From assembly GCA_958450325.1 (NCBI GenBank), contig OY288241.1, positions 55,748,078-55,812,077 of the forward strand: a stretch of DNA of 64,000 nt, given 5' to 3'. Below the pieces are notes generated by a model. The model saw only the letters and a list, made by a program, of their open reading frames with translations. It was not told the origin of the DNA and ran no database searches. The DNA comes from Agrostemma githago. Lineage: Eukaryota > Streptophyta > Magnoliopsida > Caryophyllales > Caryophyllaceae. The translations under genes and the position numbers were made by a program. Below, in pieces: positions 33,043-46,087 of this stretch (within the stretch, counting starts at the first letter, position 1; each line of letters starts with the position of its first letter).

Positions 33043-35677
33043 ATGTTTTCTAAAGCTATGAGATTCTGGGGAAATAACTCAACAAAGGTGATTCCACAAT
33101 CATACCTCACACCACCAAACATTCATCCTATCCTTCCACCTCCTCCAAATCCATTCATATCACCAACTACTACCACTCCCACCACTAATAATCCACCTAC
33201 ACCTTTCACTCCAAAAATTTCTCCAACTACATCACCTCTTATCACTCCACAAAAAAAATTCTCCACCTTATACACCTCCCATTTCACCACCACCCCCAAG
33301 AAACTTCCAAGAACCCATCATGCCACCTCTTGATTTACATTCTCAACCCTTGGAAAGCACTTCCATGAACAATGAATCAAAGCTCGAATTAAAATCGGAA
33401 GAACTAACCAAGAGGTTTGAAGGTATAACTCCTAATTCTAAATCAAGGGATGTGAACCAAGTTCAATCAAGCCACCAAGACGACCTCCACTACCAAAAAC
33501 TCCTTGTGAGTGTTGTGGAAACTATGGTCATAAGTCCAACAATGGTATTCCTTCTTATAAAGGAATGTGCTATCAAGAATGCAATGAAGTCCAAATGTTT
33601 CAAAATATCAATACCAATGCCTCAAAATGACCCTTTTCCAAACACATACAATCCCGAAACAAGGAACCATGTGCAACAATACAACTCTTATGAAAATCAT
33701 GGTATGCAAAATCCAGGACCAATATATCAAGGGGGACAACAACAAATGCCCTTCAATTCAAACAATCAACACAGATCTTTCATTCAAGTGCCTCCCAAAG
33801 CAACTCCATTCTTGCCACCTCTTCAAGAGGAAAATCTTAACAATCAAGGAGGCGATTATTTCCAAGGCCAAGGTGAATTCCATAATCAACACATGAATCA
33901 AGGAAACAACTACCAAAATCTTGAAGGTAATTTTCGCAATCAAGGGAATAGCCTCGGTTTTCAATGATATAATCAAGGTATTCAAAGCTTCAATCAAGGG
34001 GATTATATCCAAGGGTATCATCCCAACTCCAATCAAAGTTCCCAAGGATACAATCACGAATATAACCAACCTCCACCTTTCCATGGCAATAACCAACAAG
34101 GTTAATGGAATGGCCAATGTGAGCATCCTATACAAATCATGCAAAAGGTGATAACATTCTTAGCCAACGAGATTGCGGATATAAGAAAGGAACTCAAAGC
34201 TAGGAAATCACAAGAAGCCACTAAGGCTCCTACCTTTCCGGTACATCCACCACAAGGACTACCCGGACGACCTCAAAATCCTAATTACCCGCAACATCAA
34301 GCATATGTCAATGCCGCCACATGGAGTGACGGAAAAGAACTAGTAGGCCCTAAAAAAATCATGGGTCTAAATCAAGTGGAAAAACCGAAGGTGAAACCTG
34401 TTGAAAAGAAAAGTGTCCCTCATTCTAGCAAGTTGAAAACACACCCACCAAGAACAACTGGTTGTGAGGAAGATCCTTGTGTAACCGATGTAATCGAGCT
34501 CGAAATAAGGGACCCTTCTAAGTACATCAAGGGAGATAAGGGTTATGTGATAGAGGAAATTCAAAAAGAGAAAAGAATGCCACCTCCTAAGCCACATGTG
34601 CCACCTTCGCCATTTTTATCTCGAGCTCCGATCAATAGGAAGGACATCAATTCCACCTCATTCTCCGACTTGCTAAAGAAGGATAAGGTAACTCCCCCTC
34701 TCACCGAGATAGTTGACCGATGTCATGATGCAATTGTGGTTGCACTCACCGAAGAGTGTAATTCGGCCTTATCAAGCAAGATCCCCACCAAAATGGGTGA
34801 TCCAGGGAGTTTCTCAATACCTTGCACAATAGGAAATGTTGAAATCGATTATGCTCTATGTAATCTTCAAGCAGCCGTGAGCATTATCCCTCTATCAGTC
34901 GTGAATGATCACCATATCAACAACATGAAGCAAACACCGATCAAAATTTGACTAGCTGACGGTTCCATCAAGACCCCCGTTGGTATGATTAAAGACGTGC
35001 TAGTTCGAGTTAAAAATCTCTCGATCCCTACCGACTTTGTGGTAATGGACGTGAAAGTAAACAAACATGCCCCCATAATCCTAGGTAGGCCCGTTTTGGC
35101 CACCGGCGGAGCAATCATATATGTTAAAAAGGGGAAGCTTTCGTTTAATGTCGGTGAAGAGATCGCGCAATTCAAATTACCTATAACGTCAAAAAACCCA
35201 ATGGTGAGTGATGTCTTCAGAAATGAAATGTTTGAATACTTTTTAGATGTCGAGTCCCTTGTGATAGAAAAGGAGAATGAAACTAAGTCGAATAATTTAC
35301 TCGATAATGTTGAAACAAAGGTGAAGCTTAATGATTCGACCACCGTGCAACCGCCTACGAGTTTATCTTTCAACTCTTTTCCAACTTCCCGTAGGGGAGC
35401 TATCAATAAATCAAAAAAGAAGAAATCGAAAAGTGTGGTGAACATGGAACCAACAGACGGAAAGCTAATGACGCGCGACGAGGGTGTAAGCCCCGTTGAT
35501 AAAGCAAAGGTCGAAGTTGTCAATCAAAAGTTAATATGGTACAAAGTATCTCGGCTAGTACAAGAAGTTAAAACTACCCTCCAAAAATTATCAAGGATCA
35601 TGTGTGTGTCCGAGCCACGGGCAAGTTTTGATGGAGGTGAACTATGGATTGGTCGCTATGATGGCGACCCGGGTTGA
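33043..35677 (+). pseudogene. D gag-protease, broken by frameshifts and stops
   Basis: The start is Pro/Thr-rich (33043-33333). A Cys-rich zinc-knuckle-like string, CECCGNYGHK, lies at 33505-33534 in a different frame from the flanking gag. The gag C-terminus is Asn/Gln-rich (33600-34100). From 33320 one frame runs to 35677 past TGA 33965-33967, TAA 34103-34105 and TGA 34949-34951. The protease domain keeps FSIPCTIGN upstream and IILGRP downstream, but the active site reads NLQAA (34862-34876) where C has DLGAS. The catalytic Asp and Gly are therefore gone. The tail after protease (to 35677) is Lys/Ser-rich and leads into no RT. Normal roles would be capsid formation and Gag processing. Confidence 0.85.
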
Positions 35678-35974
35678 GTTTGTATCACGTTTGATGAGGT
35701 TTGGTGGTATCCTCAACAACCACCTTCTATATATGTATCATTTTTTTTTGTTAGCTTTGGTAGCTTGAGAACAATGGATGAACTTGGATTTCGCCATGGA
35801 GCAATTATTTGGATGAAGATCAAGCCTTTGGAGGAGTTATGGAGTTTATTTGAAGACCACAAGCATGTTTGTGGGAGATATTGATTATGTAATGTGAGTC
35901 GAGTCGTTATTTGAGTCTCTAGGTGATTATTGAAGAGCCATGAAATGGCAAGGCGGAAAACAAAGAAAACAAGA
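35678..35974 (+). other. D interior between gag-protease and palindrome array
   Basis: About 300 bases with no recognisable coding. This is where RT/RNase H/integrase would be expected in an autonomous relative. Confidence 0.6.
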
Positions 35975-36220
35975 CCGCCGGGCCAAACTTCGCCCGGTGA
36001 GACTTGACCGGGCGAAATTTTGCCCTACGGAAAAGTTGCCAGATTTGCCGGAATTGACGAAGACACCACCGGGCGAAATTTCGCCCGGTGGAAAAAAGTT
36101 GGCAAAATCGATTTTCATGACGAAATACCGTTGGGTGAAATTTCACCCGATGGTGCTTGACCGGGTGAAATTTCACCCGATGGTGCTTGACCGAGTGAAA
36201 TTTCACCCGGCGGCATGAGC
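35975..36220. repeat. Palindrome array in the D interior
   Basis: Seven or so units from GGGCCAAACTTCGCCCGG through CCGGGCGAAATTTCGCCCGG (a perfect 20-base palindrome near 36069-36088) to GGGTGAAATTTCACCCG. The consensus matches the D LTR arrays. The left block copy lacks one 30-bp unit. Confidence 0.9.
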
Positions 36221-36540
36221 TTGAACGGATCACCTATACCCTATTTCCTCACTACAAAATCAATTCCCTCCTTCCCAAATACCCCATATAACTTTCCCTC
36301 CAAACATAAAAGCCAAATATTTACAATCTACTTTAAAAACTTTCATTTCCCTCCCCACCTATCTTTATTTATATCACCTTAACCTCACATTCGTTCCATC
36401 CTATTACTTCTCATATCATTAAACCACCATCTTCCATACCCCAACCACATTCATACCTCCTCTCCATCTTGGCTGATTATTTTGGGTGCTTGAAGAGGTG
36501 AAGCTAAAGTTTTTGGGATCATTCTTGCAAATCTATTATT
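36221..36540 (+). other. C/T-rich leader before the D env-like ORF
   Basis: About 250 bases poor in G, then GGCTGATTATTTTGGGTGCTT and the ATG. It could hold a branch point and 3' splice site for a spliced env-like message, which is inference. C has a comparable tract after its array. Confidence 0.4.
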
Positions 36541-37410
36541 ATGGAGACAAGAGCAAGACGAGCCGCTCGTAAGCAAGGTATGGCTTCGACTTTCAATACT
36601 TCTAAATCTTCCAAATCTTCTAAGTCTTCTAAGCCTACAAATTTACCTTGTCTTAATACTTCTCTAGCTCAGACCTTCTCTGAAAAGATCTTTCAGAGCA
36701 CTAGGTGACCTTGTCTCCACACAATGACCAATCTAGAAATAGTAGACGATATTAAAGAGTTATCGTCAAGGACCAGAACTAGCGGACTCCTTAGCCTCGC
36801 GGCCTTCACCTATAAAGACCTTACTTGCGAGTTGCTCTTGCAATTGATTTATGACTCTTTGTTGGGTAACCCTAACCCTTTAGACCTACCACTTGTCGTG
36901 GCGTTGCACTTTCACCGTATCATAGTCACCCAATGCCCCTCCTTAGATTGTGGAGGTCTTGTGACAGTAATTGCGAACAAATTGGGTTATTCGACCGACC
37001 ACCTCACCCCACTAGACAATTCCATATGGCTTGACGAGGCCTATTTTTCAACCAGGATCTTTCATGTACCTCATCAGCGCCTCGTCTGCATTAGCCGTGG
37101 AAGAGCTTAAATAGTTCCGAACACACACCAAACCACTATCCTTGTTCACCACAATTGGAACCTACCCTTGGATCCTGGTGAATTCCGACTAACCAAGACT
37201 GAGTCGGGAGGAAGGGGAGTTTGGGATTATGCACACTACACGTTGCCCAAAGGTCGTACGATCTATGACCTATGTGAGATTGAATCCGACTTTGCCCTCT
37301 CGCTTAGCGACGGTCCGGAGGAGTTTTCTCCCGAACCATCCTCCGAGGGTATACCCTTCTTCTATGGGTCTCCTAGCGCTTCATTTGCGTTGGACAATCA
37401 TTCAGACTAG
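36541..37410 (+). pseudogene. Degenerate env-like / Athila ORF-1-like ORF, right copy
   Basis: One frame runs from ATG 36541 (METRARRAARKQG, then a Lys-Ser repeat) to TAG 37408-37410. It is interrupted by TGA 36706-36708 and TAA 37108-37110, about 290 codons in all. The middle segment has GGLVTVIANKLG, and the C-terminal segment has Asp/Glu/Pro/Ser-rich DGPEEFSPEPSSEG. Relative to the left copy it keeps the frame at the C-terminus. It lies after gag-protease and before the 3' region, the usual env-like position in Athila-type elements. I did not identify a signal peptide or transmembrane segment, so 'env-like' is positional. Confidence 0.6.
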
Positions 37411-37619
37411 ACCCTCTTCCGGAGTCGGTGGTGTGTGTGTGCGTGTTGTGTATTTGTATGTAGGTTGGGTTGGTGAGTTCTTAATCATCTATAATTGCAT
37501 GTCCTTTAGTTGATTCCGTTCTTATTCCTTTTACCCTATTGTCATTGTGATTGATTTATCTCTAACATAACTTTGCAAGTTGTCCCATTGATCGATTGTT
37601 GCGGCCAAAGCGGCCTTGG
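37411..37619 (+). other. D interior between the env-like ORF and the A insertion
   Basis: About 200 bases of GT-rich non-coding DNA ending GCGGCCAAAGCGGCCTTGG. The last five bases, CTTGG (37615-37619), are the left target site of A. Confidence 0.8.
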
Positions 37620-40600
37620 TGTAACACCCCTGATTTTATAAATTAAATTAAATTAAAATTATATTCGTATTTTTATTTTTACGTTTTAACTCGTGATTCT
37701 TAAAATTATCATAAAAAGAATTTATCATTTAATCGTTTCAAACTCCTAAAATTCTATTTGACTTAGAAACTCTTCTTATATTTAAAACATATTTTTATTT
37801 CTATTTTGATTTATTTTATATATTTAATTTAATTCTTATCGAAAATCTATTTCGACGATTTAAATTCTAAATTCTTTTATTTATTTGTATTTAAACTCAA
37901 ATTTCTATCTTCGGCTCGAAGTTCATTTATTTTAAGTTTCGTCAAAATATTCATTTCCTTTCCTCGAGAAATCAACTTAATTCACTCTATCGAAAATTTA
38001 TTATTTATCGGGAAATACTATTTCATCGTCTAATTATTTATTTTTAAAAGCTTCGTTTCAGTCTCGAATAATTTATTTACTCATTTTATTTGGCGGCCCA
38101 ATTATTTATTAATTTTATTAACTCGTTTAATTCGATTCGTGGGTCAGCCAACTTATCGATACGAAATTTGTTTAATCCATATTTCTAACTCAATTCATTT
38201 AATTATATTCGATTCTTCCGACTTATGTTTACGTGAATCCCCTAGTCTTTTTGTTTTCCCTCAGCATTCAACTTGTATACAAACCCCCCTACTATATTCT
38301 TTCCCCTTGATATGCTATCAATCCACCGCTTCATTCATCCTTCCCCATTTTCTTTTTGTTTTTTTTCCCACTTGTGCTTCCTCTTCGTTTCCTCTCCTAA
38401 ATCATCACGTACATCATCTGCAGTTTTCACCTCCACGCACCAATCTTCATTAGTTGTTCAACTCCGTTGCTTGAAGGTGATGCAATCAGCCTTTTTATTC
38501 CGTTTCCTCTTCCAATTTTGTTCTTCTTCTTCTTCTTCTTCTTCTTCTTCTTCTTCTTGGTTTTCCTTTCTTCTTCTGTGTTGGGTTGTGTTGCTGCGTT
38601 TTACTGCTACTGCGTTGTTCTGCGTGCTGCTGCTTCTTTTTCTTCCTTTCTTCGTGTCTTCTTCTTTCTTCTTCGTTCTGTTTTGATGCTGTTGTTCGGT
38701 CTCGTTTGCTGCTGTACATTTTTGTTACTGCTGCTGTTTTCCGTCCTTGTCTTCTGCTTTGCTTTGTCCTTCTTCATCTTCTAATTGTTGTGGGTGCATC
38801 GTTGTTGCTGTCTCGTTTTTGCATCTGTCGTTTTTCACCGTCGTTGTTCTGTTGATGGGTTTCTGCTGCTGCGTTTATCTTCCTTAAGCCCATTTTTCTT
38901 TTTCTTCTTCTTCTTCCCTTCGCTGCTATTGACTGTAGTTGCACATTCGATTTCCGTTGTTTTCATCACCGTGTTTGTACTATTTTACGCTGCTGCCGCT
39001 GCTGGTTTGCTTTGTTGTTTCTGTATAATTGCATTGTTGCTGTTGTCATCATCTCCGCTCGTACTACTTTGCTGTTATTGCGCTTGTCCTTTTCACCGAT
39101 CTCCTTCCCCTTCTCCTTCTTCTTGTTCCTTGTGTTCTTCTTTTCTTCTTCTTCATTAGTTGCATCTGTAGCTGCTGCCTAGTTGTTTTAATTCGTTGCT
39201 GATGCTGCTGATGCTTGCTATTTTCCTACTTTCCGTACTACTGCAACTTGCCTCTTTTATCGTCCTCGGTTTCGGTTTTGATTATGTCTTTATTTAGCAT
39301 CTCTCTCTTGCTTTCTGTGCTCTTTAGTCCCACTCTCATTCTTTGTCCCATTTCTTCGTTGTCCCTTATCTCCGCTTGAGTATCGATCTATCTTGACCCA
39401 TTCTTTTTGTTCTAGCCTTCCTCGTTATTTGGGTTTATCATGTTACCCGTATCCAACTCGTGTCTCATTCTTATGTGTTGTCAACTCGATTTTCATGCTT
39501 GAAGTCTACTTAGAAGACTAAGGATTCTACAACTCGGAGCTTAAAGAAATGATTTAGAGTTAGGACGAGTACGTGTTCGTTTTGGGCTATCGACTTAAGG
39601 TAACTTAAGGACGTTACTCGATTTTATATCGTATGTTTGAGTAGTAGTATGTAGTAAATATTTTAACTTCGGTTTTTCTAATTTTAGCTATTTATTTATT
39701 TCCTAATTATTATTTTTAAATGTTAACCTTTTAAATATTTTTACGGTTTTCGATATCGTTTTATAAATTGTTAGTAATTTATTTATTTCTGATCGTTATA
39801 ATATTTTGTTGGTTATCGTGATACTAGTAACTAGATAATATCGATTTCATATTTTCTTCATATTATGTTAATTTATAATTTTCACTCAAAATCGTATTTT
39901 TCTATTAAAATCGAGGTGTGTATACTTGTTTAATAAATTAATTTTCGTTTTACGATTTATACTAATAAATGAGAAAATAGTCGATTTTGTTTTAAATATA
40001 TTTTTTGTCGAAACTATCTTCATTAATAATTTCTTATTTGTTTACAATTGACTATTTTTAGTAAAATCCGTATTATTTATTAATAAAAGCTATTTTCTAA
40101 AAATAATTTGAAACCTTTGTAAAATCCATTTCATTTATAAAACTCGTTGACTCAATAAATTTTGATATCGTTTTTCTTAAAACATCTCCTTTCTAAAATT
40201 TACAGTTTTAACTCGATTTCTTAATTATTTATAAAATACTAAATATTGACTTATTATATTTTACTTATATTTGAGTAACAAATTGAGACGTATAATAAAG
40301 TTACGATAACGACGATAATAATAAAATGTTAATTTCGTTTGAAATGCTACTTTTATACCTTTCACTTATTTTAATAACTTACGTATTTTCTATAACGAAA
40401 TTTCTATTTTAAGTAAGTTTCTAAAAATAGAAGTTTCCTAAAAATAGAAAGTTTCCTCTTTTAGAAAGTGATCCTTTTCTTTTTGTTCTCTTATTATTTA
40501 TAATGATTATATCTTTTGAATATCGATAATGGCTTGGTTTTGGAGTTATGGAAAGAAGACAAGTGTACGGGTAGAGTAATACAATCTAGGTTATACGTTT

Positions 40601-41389
40601 TGCCATCAACTATAAAGCTGGTGTGTCTATGTGAGACGCATTGGTCGTTGAACTGAGCATGGTTTGTGTGCAGGAGTGTGTATATTTTGACCTTAAACTT
40701 AGATATCGCATCGTGTAAGTCGTCGTCGCGTTGAACTGGATTACGGTTGGTGTCCAGGGAGGAGTGTACATTACTTAAGCCAGGACCTCGCTGCACGCAG
40801 TCCTGTTATAGTTTGAGTTGCCTAGTTAGAGACCGAAGTCAGATTTGTTTTGACTAAGTTCTCGAAGCTAGTTTTGTATGATCTCAGTGAAAGTCTATTC
40901 CGTTGCACTAACTGATTTCCATAACGCCATTTTGGATTTTTATAATTATCGATTGGTTATGACTTGCAGGTTGTCAGTCGCTTTAAGTTTTGATAAAAAC
41001 TATTGTTATTATATCGTTTTAACTGCTTTCCATTTTATCTATTTTGATATAATAATACTATTATTTTCCATATGATATAATATGGCAGGGAGAATGTCCG
41101 AGTTACTCCCCACTGACGTGGCTGTTATGTTTTTAACATGACAGGTATTTGCTGCTGGGTTTTGGGTGTGAGCTAGCGAGTAGCGTGGATCCTACTCTTT
41201 CTTCATTCTTGCAATTTATGGATTTGTATAAACCCGTTTGAAGATTTTTACTTTTAGCCCTTTTGAAAAAAGAGGCCTTTGTATTGACTAACCATTTCTT
41301 TTAATAAGATATAGTTTGTCAGCGTGTTTTAATCCCAACTCTACAGTGTTTCCGCCACTGTATTACGTTAGAATTTCTTGGGGATTACA
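37620..41389 (+). repeat. Element A 5' LTR (3770 bp), right copy
   Basis: It corresponds to 1495-5265. It includes a 38-base TTC tract at 38521-38558 and the same pyrimidine-rich stretch. Confidence 0.93.
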
Positions 41390-41391
41390 GT

Positions 41392-41403
41392 TGGTATCAG
41401 AGC
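41392..41403 (+). other. Primer-binding site of A, right copy
   Basis: TGGTATCAGAGC, two bases after the LTR. Confidence 0.93.
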
Positions 41404-41582
41404 ATTGTTGCTCTCGACGCTTACACCTGATTCGAGGATAAATACTCATAAACGATCTGAACGATAATAAAATATTAGTGAGAGATGGGTAGAAACCTAA
41501 ATAAGAACTTAACTGTTAGGTTTATATGTTCTTGTAACTCAATGATTAGCATTGAATATTTGTTGCTTTTGTCTGGAAGAAG

Positions 41583-41702
41583 ATGAATGGACAAGATGTT
41601 GATAGGATGCTGCTCCAGTTCGGAATGAGACCTTCTCAGTACTCTCAACGCCTGCTGACTCGAGTGGACAAATTAGCGCTCCAAGAAAAATGTCAATGGT
41701 GA
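41583..41702 (+). CDS. 39-aa small ORF of A, right copy
   Basis: Counterpart of 5459-5578, ATG to TGA, with the same length. Differences are an Asn-to-Lys change (GACAAC to GACAAA) and Cys-to-Trp at the last codon. Confidence 0.35.
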   Translation: MNGQDVDRMLLQFGMRPSQYSQRLLTRVDKLALQEKCQW

Positions 41703-44050
41703 CTTTTCAGCTCCGGTTTTGTTTGCTCAAGCTACAGGTTAGATGATCAAGAGTAGATTCCTGTTCCATGATGTAGCGGTAGATCCAGATGGAGCGACCC
41801 AAGACTTGTGTGCTCGTTCCTCTACAATAGGATGAAGTAATCCATTACTTCCCTCGTGAACCTTTGAGGTCCAAACTTTCCCTTCTCTCAGGTCTTTATC
41901 ATCTAGAATAATTGATTATTTTCTTCCTGCTTCCGCCTTTTCCAATCTTTCCCTTATTAATTCTCGTCTTCATTCTTGAGATAAATCTTCGATTAATTCT
42001 CCTACTTTACCATTTTTTTTCCTTCCCTTGAGATTCTTGGTTAGATCGATTTCCGTCTCAGTGAACCCCGTGAAAAGATATTGATGTTTGAGGTTTAGTA
42101 AACCCTTGTTACCTGATTTAAGGATTGTGAGTCTACCCTATCTTCTAAGCAAGTGTGAAATTCTTGAGGATTAATTTGAATAGCAAAATGTTGTTTGATG
42201 AAATTAGGATGATACTTTGGGCACCGAACTTTGGGTTATTGGTTAGTTTTGTTATTTTGGAGTACTTAGAGTTGAATTATATTTTGGAGTAGTAAAATTT
42301 TATCATATTTGTTGGCTACCTAGTAACTAACCTAGAACTGAACTAATTGTAACTGATAATATTATTTTGGGATTCTGACCTAATGCTTATTCGATGGATG
42401 CATCGTGAATATTCGGGATCATAGAGTATTGTTAAAGCGTTAGCTCGAGTGTTGTGGTACCATTCAAGGTTTTCATTAATGTCATTAGAAATCTTGGTGG
42501 ACATAGATTTCCTGTGTTTCTTAAGGATTAGATTGTGATCGTTGTTTAAGATTGTAACCTATGAACTTTGGAGTTGAGTGGCCAAATTTGGATAAGTTGA
42601 TAACGTTGAAGAATAGAACTATATTGCACAATTAAAGGTTGGATTTATCGCGTCGTTTTGGGGAATACTTAATGTGAATCATCTTCATGGATTTATAGTT
42701 CAGAACCCTTAGACCAACGAGATTGTGGCTTCGTTGAGTTATTAAATATTTTATGGTTGCAACATTGAGATTTGGCATTTGATGGACAGAAACCCTAGTT
42801 GAATGACGTATTTGAAGATGTGAGTGTTTGCGCCATTACCTAAAGGTTTGAGCGTGTTGAGGATATACCGTACTTTCCCATCTTCTGTACTTGTGGCATT
42901 ATAAATATGTTGGTGATCATTTTTGAGGATTTTGTACCCGAGCCTTGTTAAATTGGTGGACCTTGTCTAGTGTTCCTTACGTGAGAAATTTGGAGTATAC
43001 TTCGAGTTCAAACCTTACGAGCTTTGGATTTGGGAACCTTATCGATTGCGCGTTTGGGCGTGTTATGATGACCGTTGGAATTTTAATGGATGAGATCAGA
43101 TTGTAAAACATTTGTGGATTAGTATCGTGTTGATTGGACGATTGGATAATCACGTAAGACATTTTTAGAGATCATGACTGAGTAGTACCACCTAGTTTTA
43201 ATGTTGGACTTAACGTTATTTGATGGATATTAGGAACCCGTGTCGCTGCAGTCGTACCTGGAATCTTGAGATGGTTAACTTCCTCTGTAATTCCTTGAGA
43301 GCTCTGTTTGACTCTCCCTTAGCTTTCCTTCAATTCTGCTACCTTCTTCTTTGGTCGTTCCCTTCCACTTCTGTATCAGGTTTGAAATTTTTTTTGTCTC
43401 GATTTGTTGACTTTGACTCTATTTATCCGGTTATCATTTCCCCGAACTTATGAAAAGTTTGACTAATTTAAAAATTTTGATTTTCATGAAATTTTAATAT
43501 TTCGTGTTATAAATTTCAAAACTTTGTATTTCGTTTTTGTTTTATGTTTAGTTCCATTTCAAGGGTCTAATAATTTATTCCAAAGTACTTCGAAATTGTT
43601 TCAAATTTCTATTTTCAAGCATTTGAATTTTACGAAAACTTTCATGATCGCTAATATTTTGATTCCTATACGATTATTATGTAAAATGATTTAACATTTT
43701 CCAAAGATTTCGTACGTCTTATGTTTTTATTTTATTATCAAATTTTCTTAATTAAAACGTTTTACCGTTATTTTGAAAATATTTGGGTGCTATCCCCTCG
43801 ACTTCGTTACAAATATTATGTGTCGTCATTATTTTATCGAACAATTTTTAACTTACGCTTTTATTAATTTAGATGATTTTAAACTTTGGGTAACCGAGCC
43901 AAACACATCTTGAAATACATTTTGTCTTCGATTTCATATCACGTTTGAAGTTGTAAAAATTTTTAAACCGAGTTTGTGATGAAAGTTAAGCATTATCGTT
44001 TTGTTCGAATGATAAAACTTTGTTTTCCATCTATTATTATGTTTTTGTTA

Positions 44051-44066
44051 GTTTCGAGGACGAAAC
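44051..44066 (+). other. Pre-PPT hairpin of A, right copy
   Basis: GTTTCG-AGGA-CGAAAC, identical to the left copy. Confidence 0.8.
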
Positions 44067-44086
44067 ATCTTTTTAGTGGGGAAGAT

Positions 44087-46087
44087 TGTAACACCCCTAA
44101 TTTTATAAATTAAATTAAATTAAAATTATGTTCGTATTTTTATTTTTACGTTTTAACTCGTGATTCTTAAAATTATTATAAAACGAATTTATCATTTAAT
44201 CGTTTCAAACTCCTAAAATTCTATTTGACTCGGAAACTCTTCTTATATTTAAAAAATATTTTTATTTTTATTTCGATTTATTTTATATATTTAATTTAAT
44301 TCTTATCGAAAATCTATTTCGACGATTTAAATTCTAAATTCTTTTATTTATTTGTATTTAAGCTCGAATTTCTATCTTCGGCTCGAAGTTCATTTATTTT
44401 AAGTTTCGTCAAAATATTTATTTCCTTTCCTCGAGAAATCAATTTAATTCACTTTATCAAAAATTAATTATTTATCGGGAAATACTATTTCATCGTCTAA
44501 TTATTTATTTTTATAAGCTACGTTTCCATCTCGAATAATTTATTTACTCATTTTATTTGGCAGCCCGATTATTTATTAATTTTATTAACTCGTTTAATTC
44601 GATTCGTGGGTCAGCCAACTTATCGATACGAAATTCGTTTAATCCATATTTCTAACTCAATTCATTTAATTATATTCGATTCTTCCGACTTATGTTTACG
44701 TGAATCCCCTTGTCTTTTTGTTTTCCCTCAGCATTCAACTTGTATACAAACGCCCCTACTATATTCTTTCCCCTTGATATGCTATCAATCCACCGCTTCA
44801 TTCATCCTTCCCCATTTTCTTTTTGTTTTTTTTCCACTTGTGCTTCCTCGTCGTTTCCCCTCCTAAATCATCACGTACATCATCTGCAGTTTTCACCTCC
44901 ACGTACCAATCTTCATCAGTTGTTCAACTCCGTTGCTTGAAGATGATGCAATCAGCCTTTTTATTCCGTTTCCTCTTCCAATTCTGTTCTTCTTCTTCTT
45001 CTTGGTTTTCCTTTCTTCTTCTGTGTTGGGTTGTGTTGCTGTGTTTTACTGCTGTTGCGTTGTTCTGCGTGCTGCTGCTTCTTTTTCTTCCTTTCTTCGT
45101 CTCTTTTTCTTTCTTCTTCGTTCTGTTTTGATGCTGTGGTTCGGTCTCGTTTGCTGCTGTACATTACTGTTACTGCTGCTGTTTTCCGTCCTTGTCTTCT
45201 GCTTTGCTTTGTCCTTCTTCATCTTCTTATTGTTGTGGGTGCATCGTTGTTGCTATCTCGTTTTTGCATCTGTTGTTTTTCACCACCGTTGTTCTGTTGA
45301 TGGGTTTCTGCTGCTGCGTTTATTTTCCTTAAGCCTATTTTTCTTTTTCTTCTTCTTCTTCTTCCCTTCGCTGCTATTGACTGTAGTTTCACATTTGATT
45401 TTCATTGTTTTCATCACCGTGTTTGTACTGTTTTACGCTGCTGGTTTGCTTTGTTGTTTCTGTATAATTGCATTGTTGCTGTTGTCATCATCTCTGTTCG
45501 TTCTGCTTTGCTGCTGTTGCGCTTGTCCTGTTCACCGATCTCCTTCCCCTTCTCCTTCTCCTTGTTCCTTTGTGTTCTTCTTTTCCTCTTCTTCATTAGT
45601 TGCATCTGTAGCTGCTGCCTAGTTGTTTTAATTCGTTACTGATGCTGCTGATGCTTGCTATTTTCCTACTTTCCGTACTACTGCAACTTGCCTCTTTTAT
45701 CGTCCTCGGTTTCGGTTTTGATTATGTCTTTGTTTAGCATCTCTCTCTTGCTTTCTGTGCTCTTTAGTCCCACTCTCATTCTTTATCCCATTTCTTCGTT
45801 GTCCCTTATCTCCGCTTGAGTATCGATCTATCTTGACCCATTCTTTTTGTTCTAGCCTTCCTCGTTATTTGGGTTTATCATGTTACCCGTATCCAACCCG
45901 TGTCTCATTCTTATGTGTTGTCAACTCGATTTTCATGCTTGAAGTCTACTTAGAAGACTAACGATTCTATAACTCGGAGCTTAAAGAAACGATTTGGAGT
46001 TAGGACGAGTACGTGTTCGTTTTGGGATATCGACTTAAGGTAACTTAAGGACGCTACTCGATTTTATATCGTATGTTTGAGTAGTAG
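44087..46087 (+). repeat. Element A 3' LTR, first piece (right copy)
   Basis: It runs to the B insertion. The last five bases, AGTAG (46083-46087), are the left copy of B's target duplication. The TTC tract is only 17 bases here (44987-45003). Confidence 0.92.

Larger units (their letters stand above)
41390..44086 (+). other. Element A interior, non-coding (right copy)
   Basis: Same content as 5266-7964. It ends with the AGGA hairpin (44051-44066) and PPT. Confidence 0.8.

Noticed and set aside
35975..36220. CRISPR-like reading of the short palindromic repeats
   Set aside because: The repeats are imperfect with irregular spacers that are themselves repeated, and they sit inside a plant retrotransposon with no cas genes.
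35678..37600. Possible RT/integrase of D between gag-protease and the A insertion
   Set aside because: I looked for RT (YxDD-type), RNase H and integrase (HHCC/DDE) patterns in the translations and found none. The space is filled by the palindrome array and the env-like ORF.
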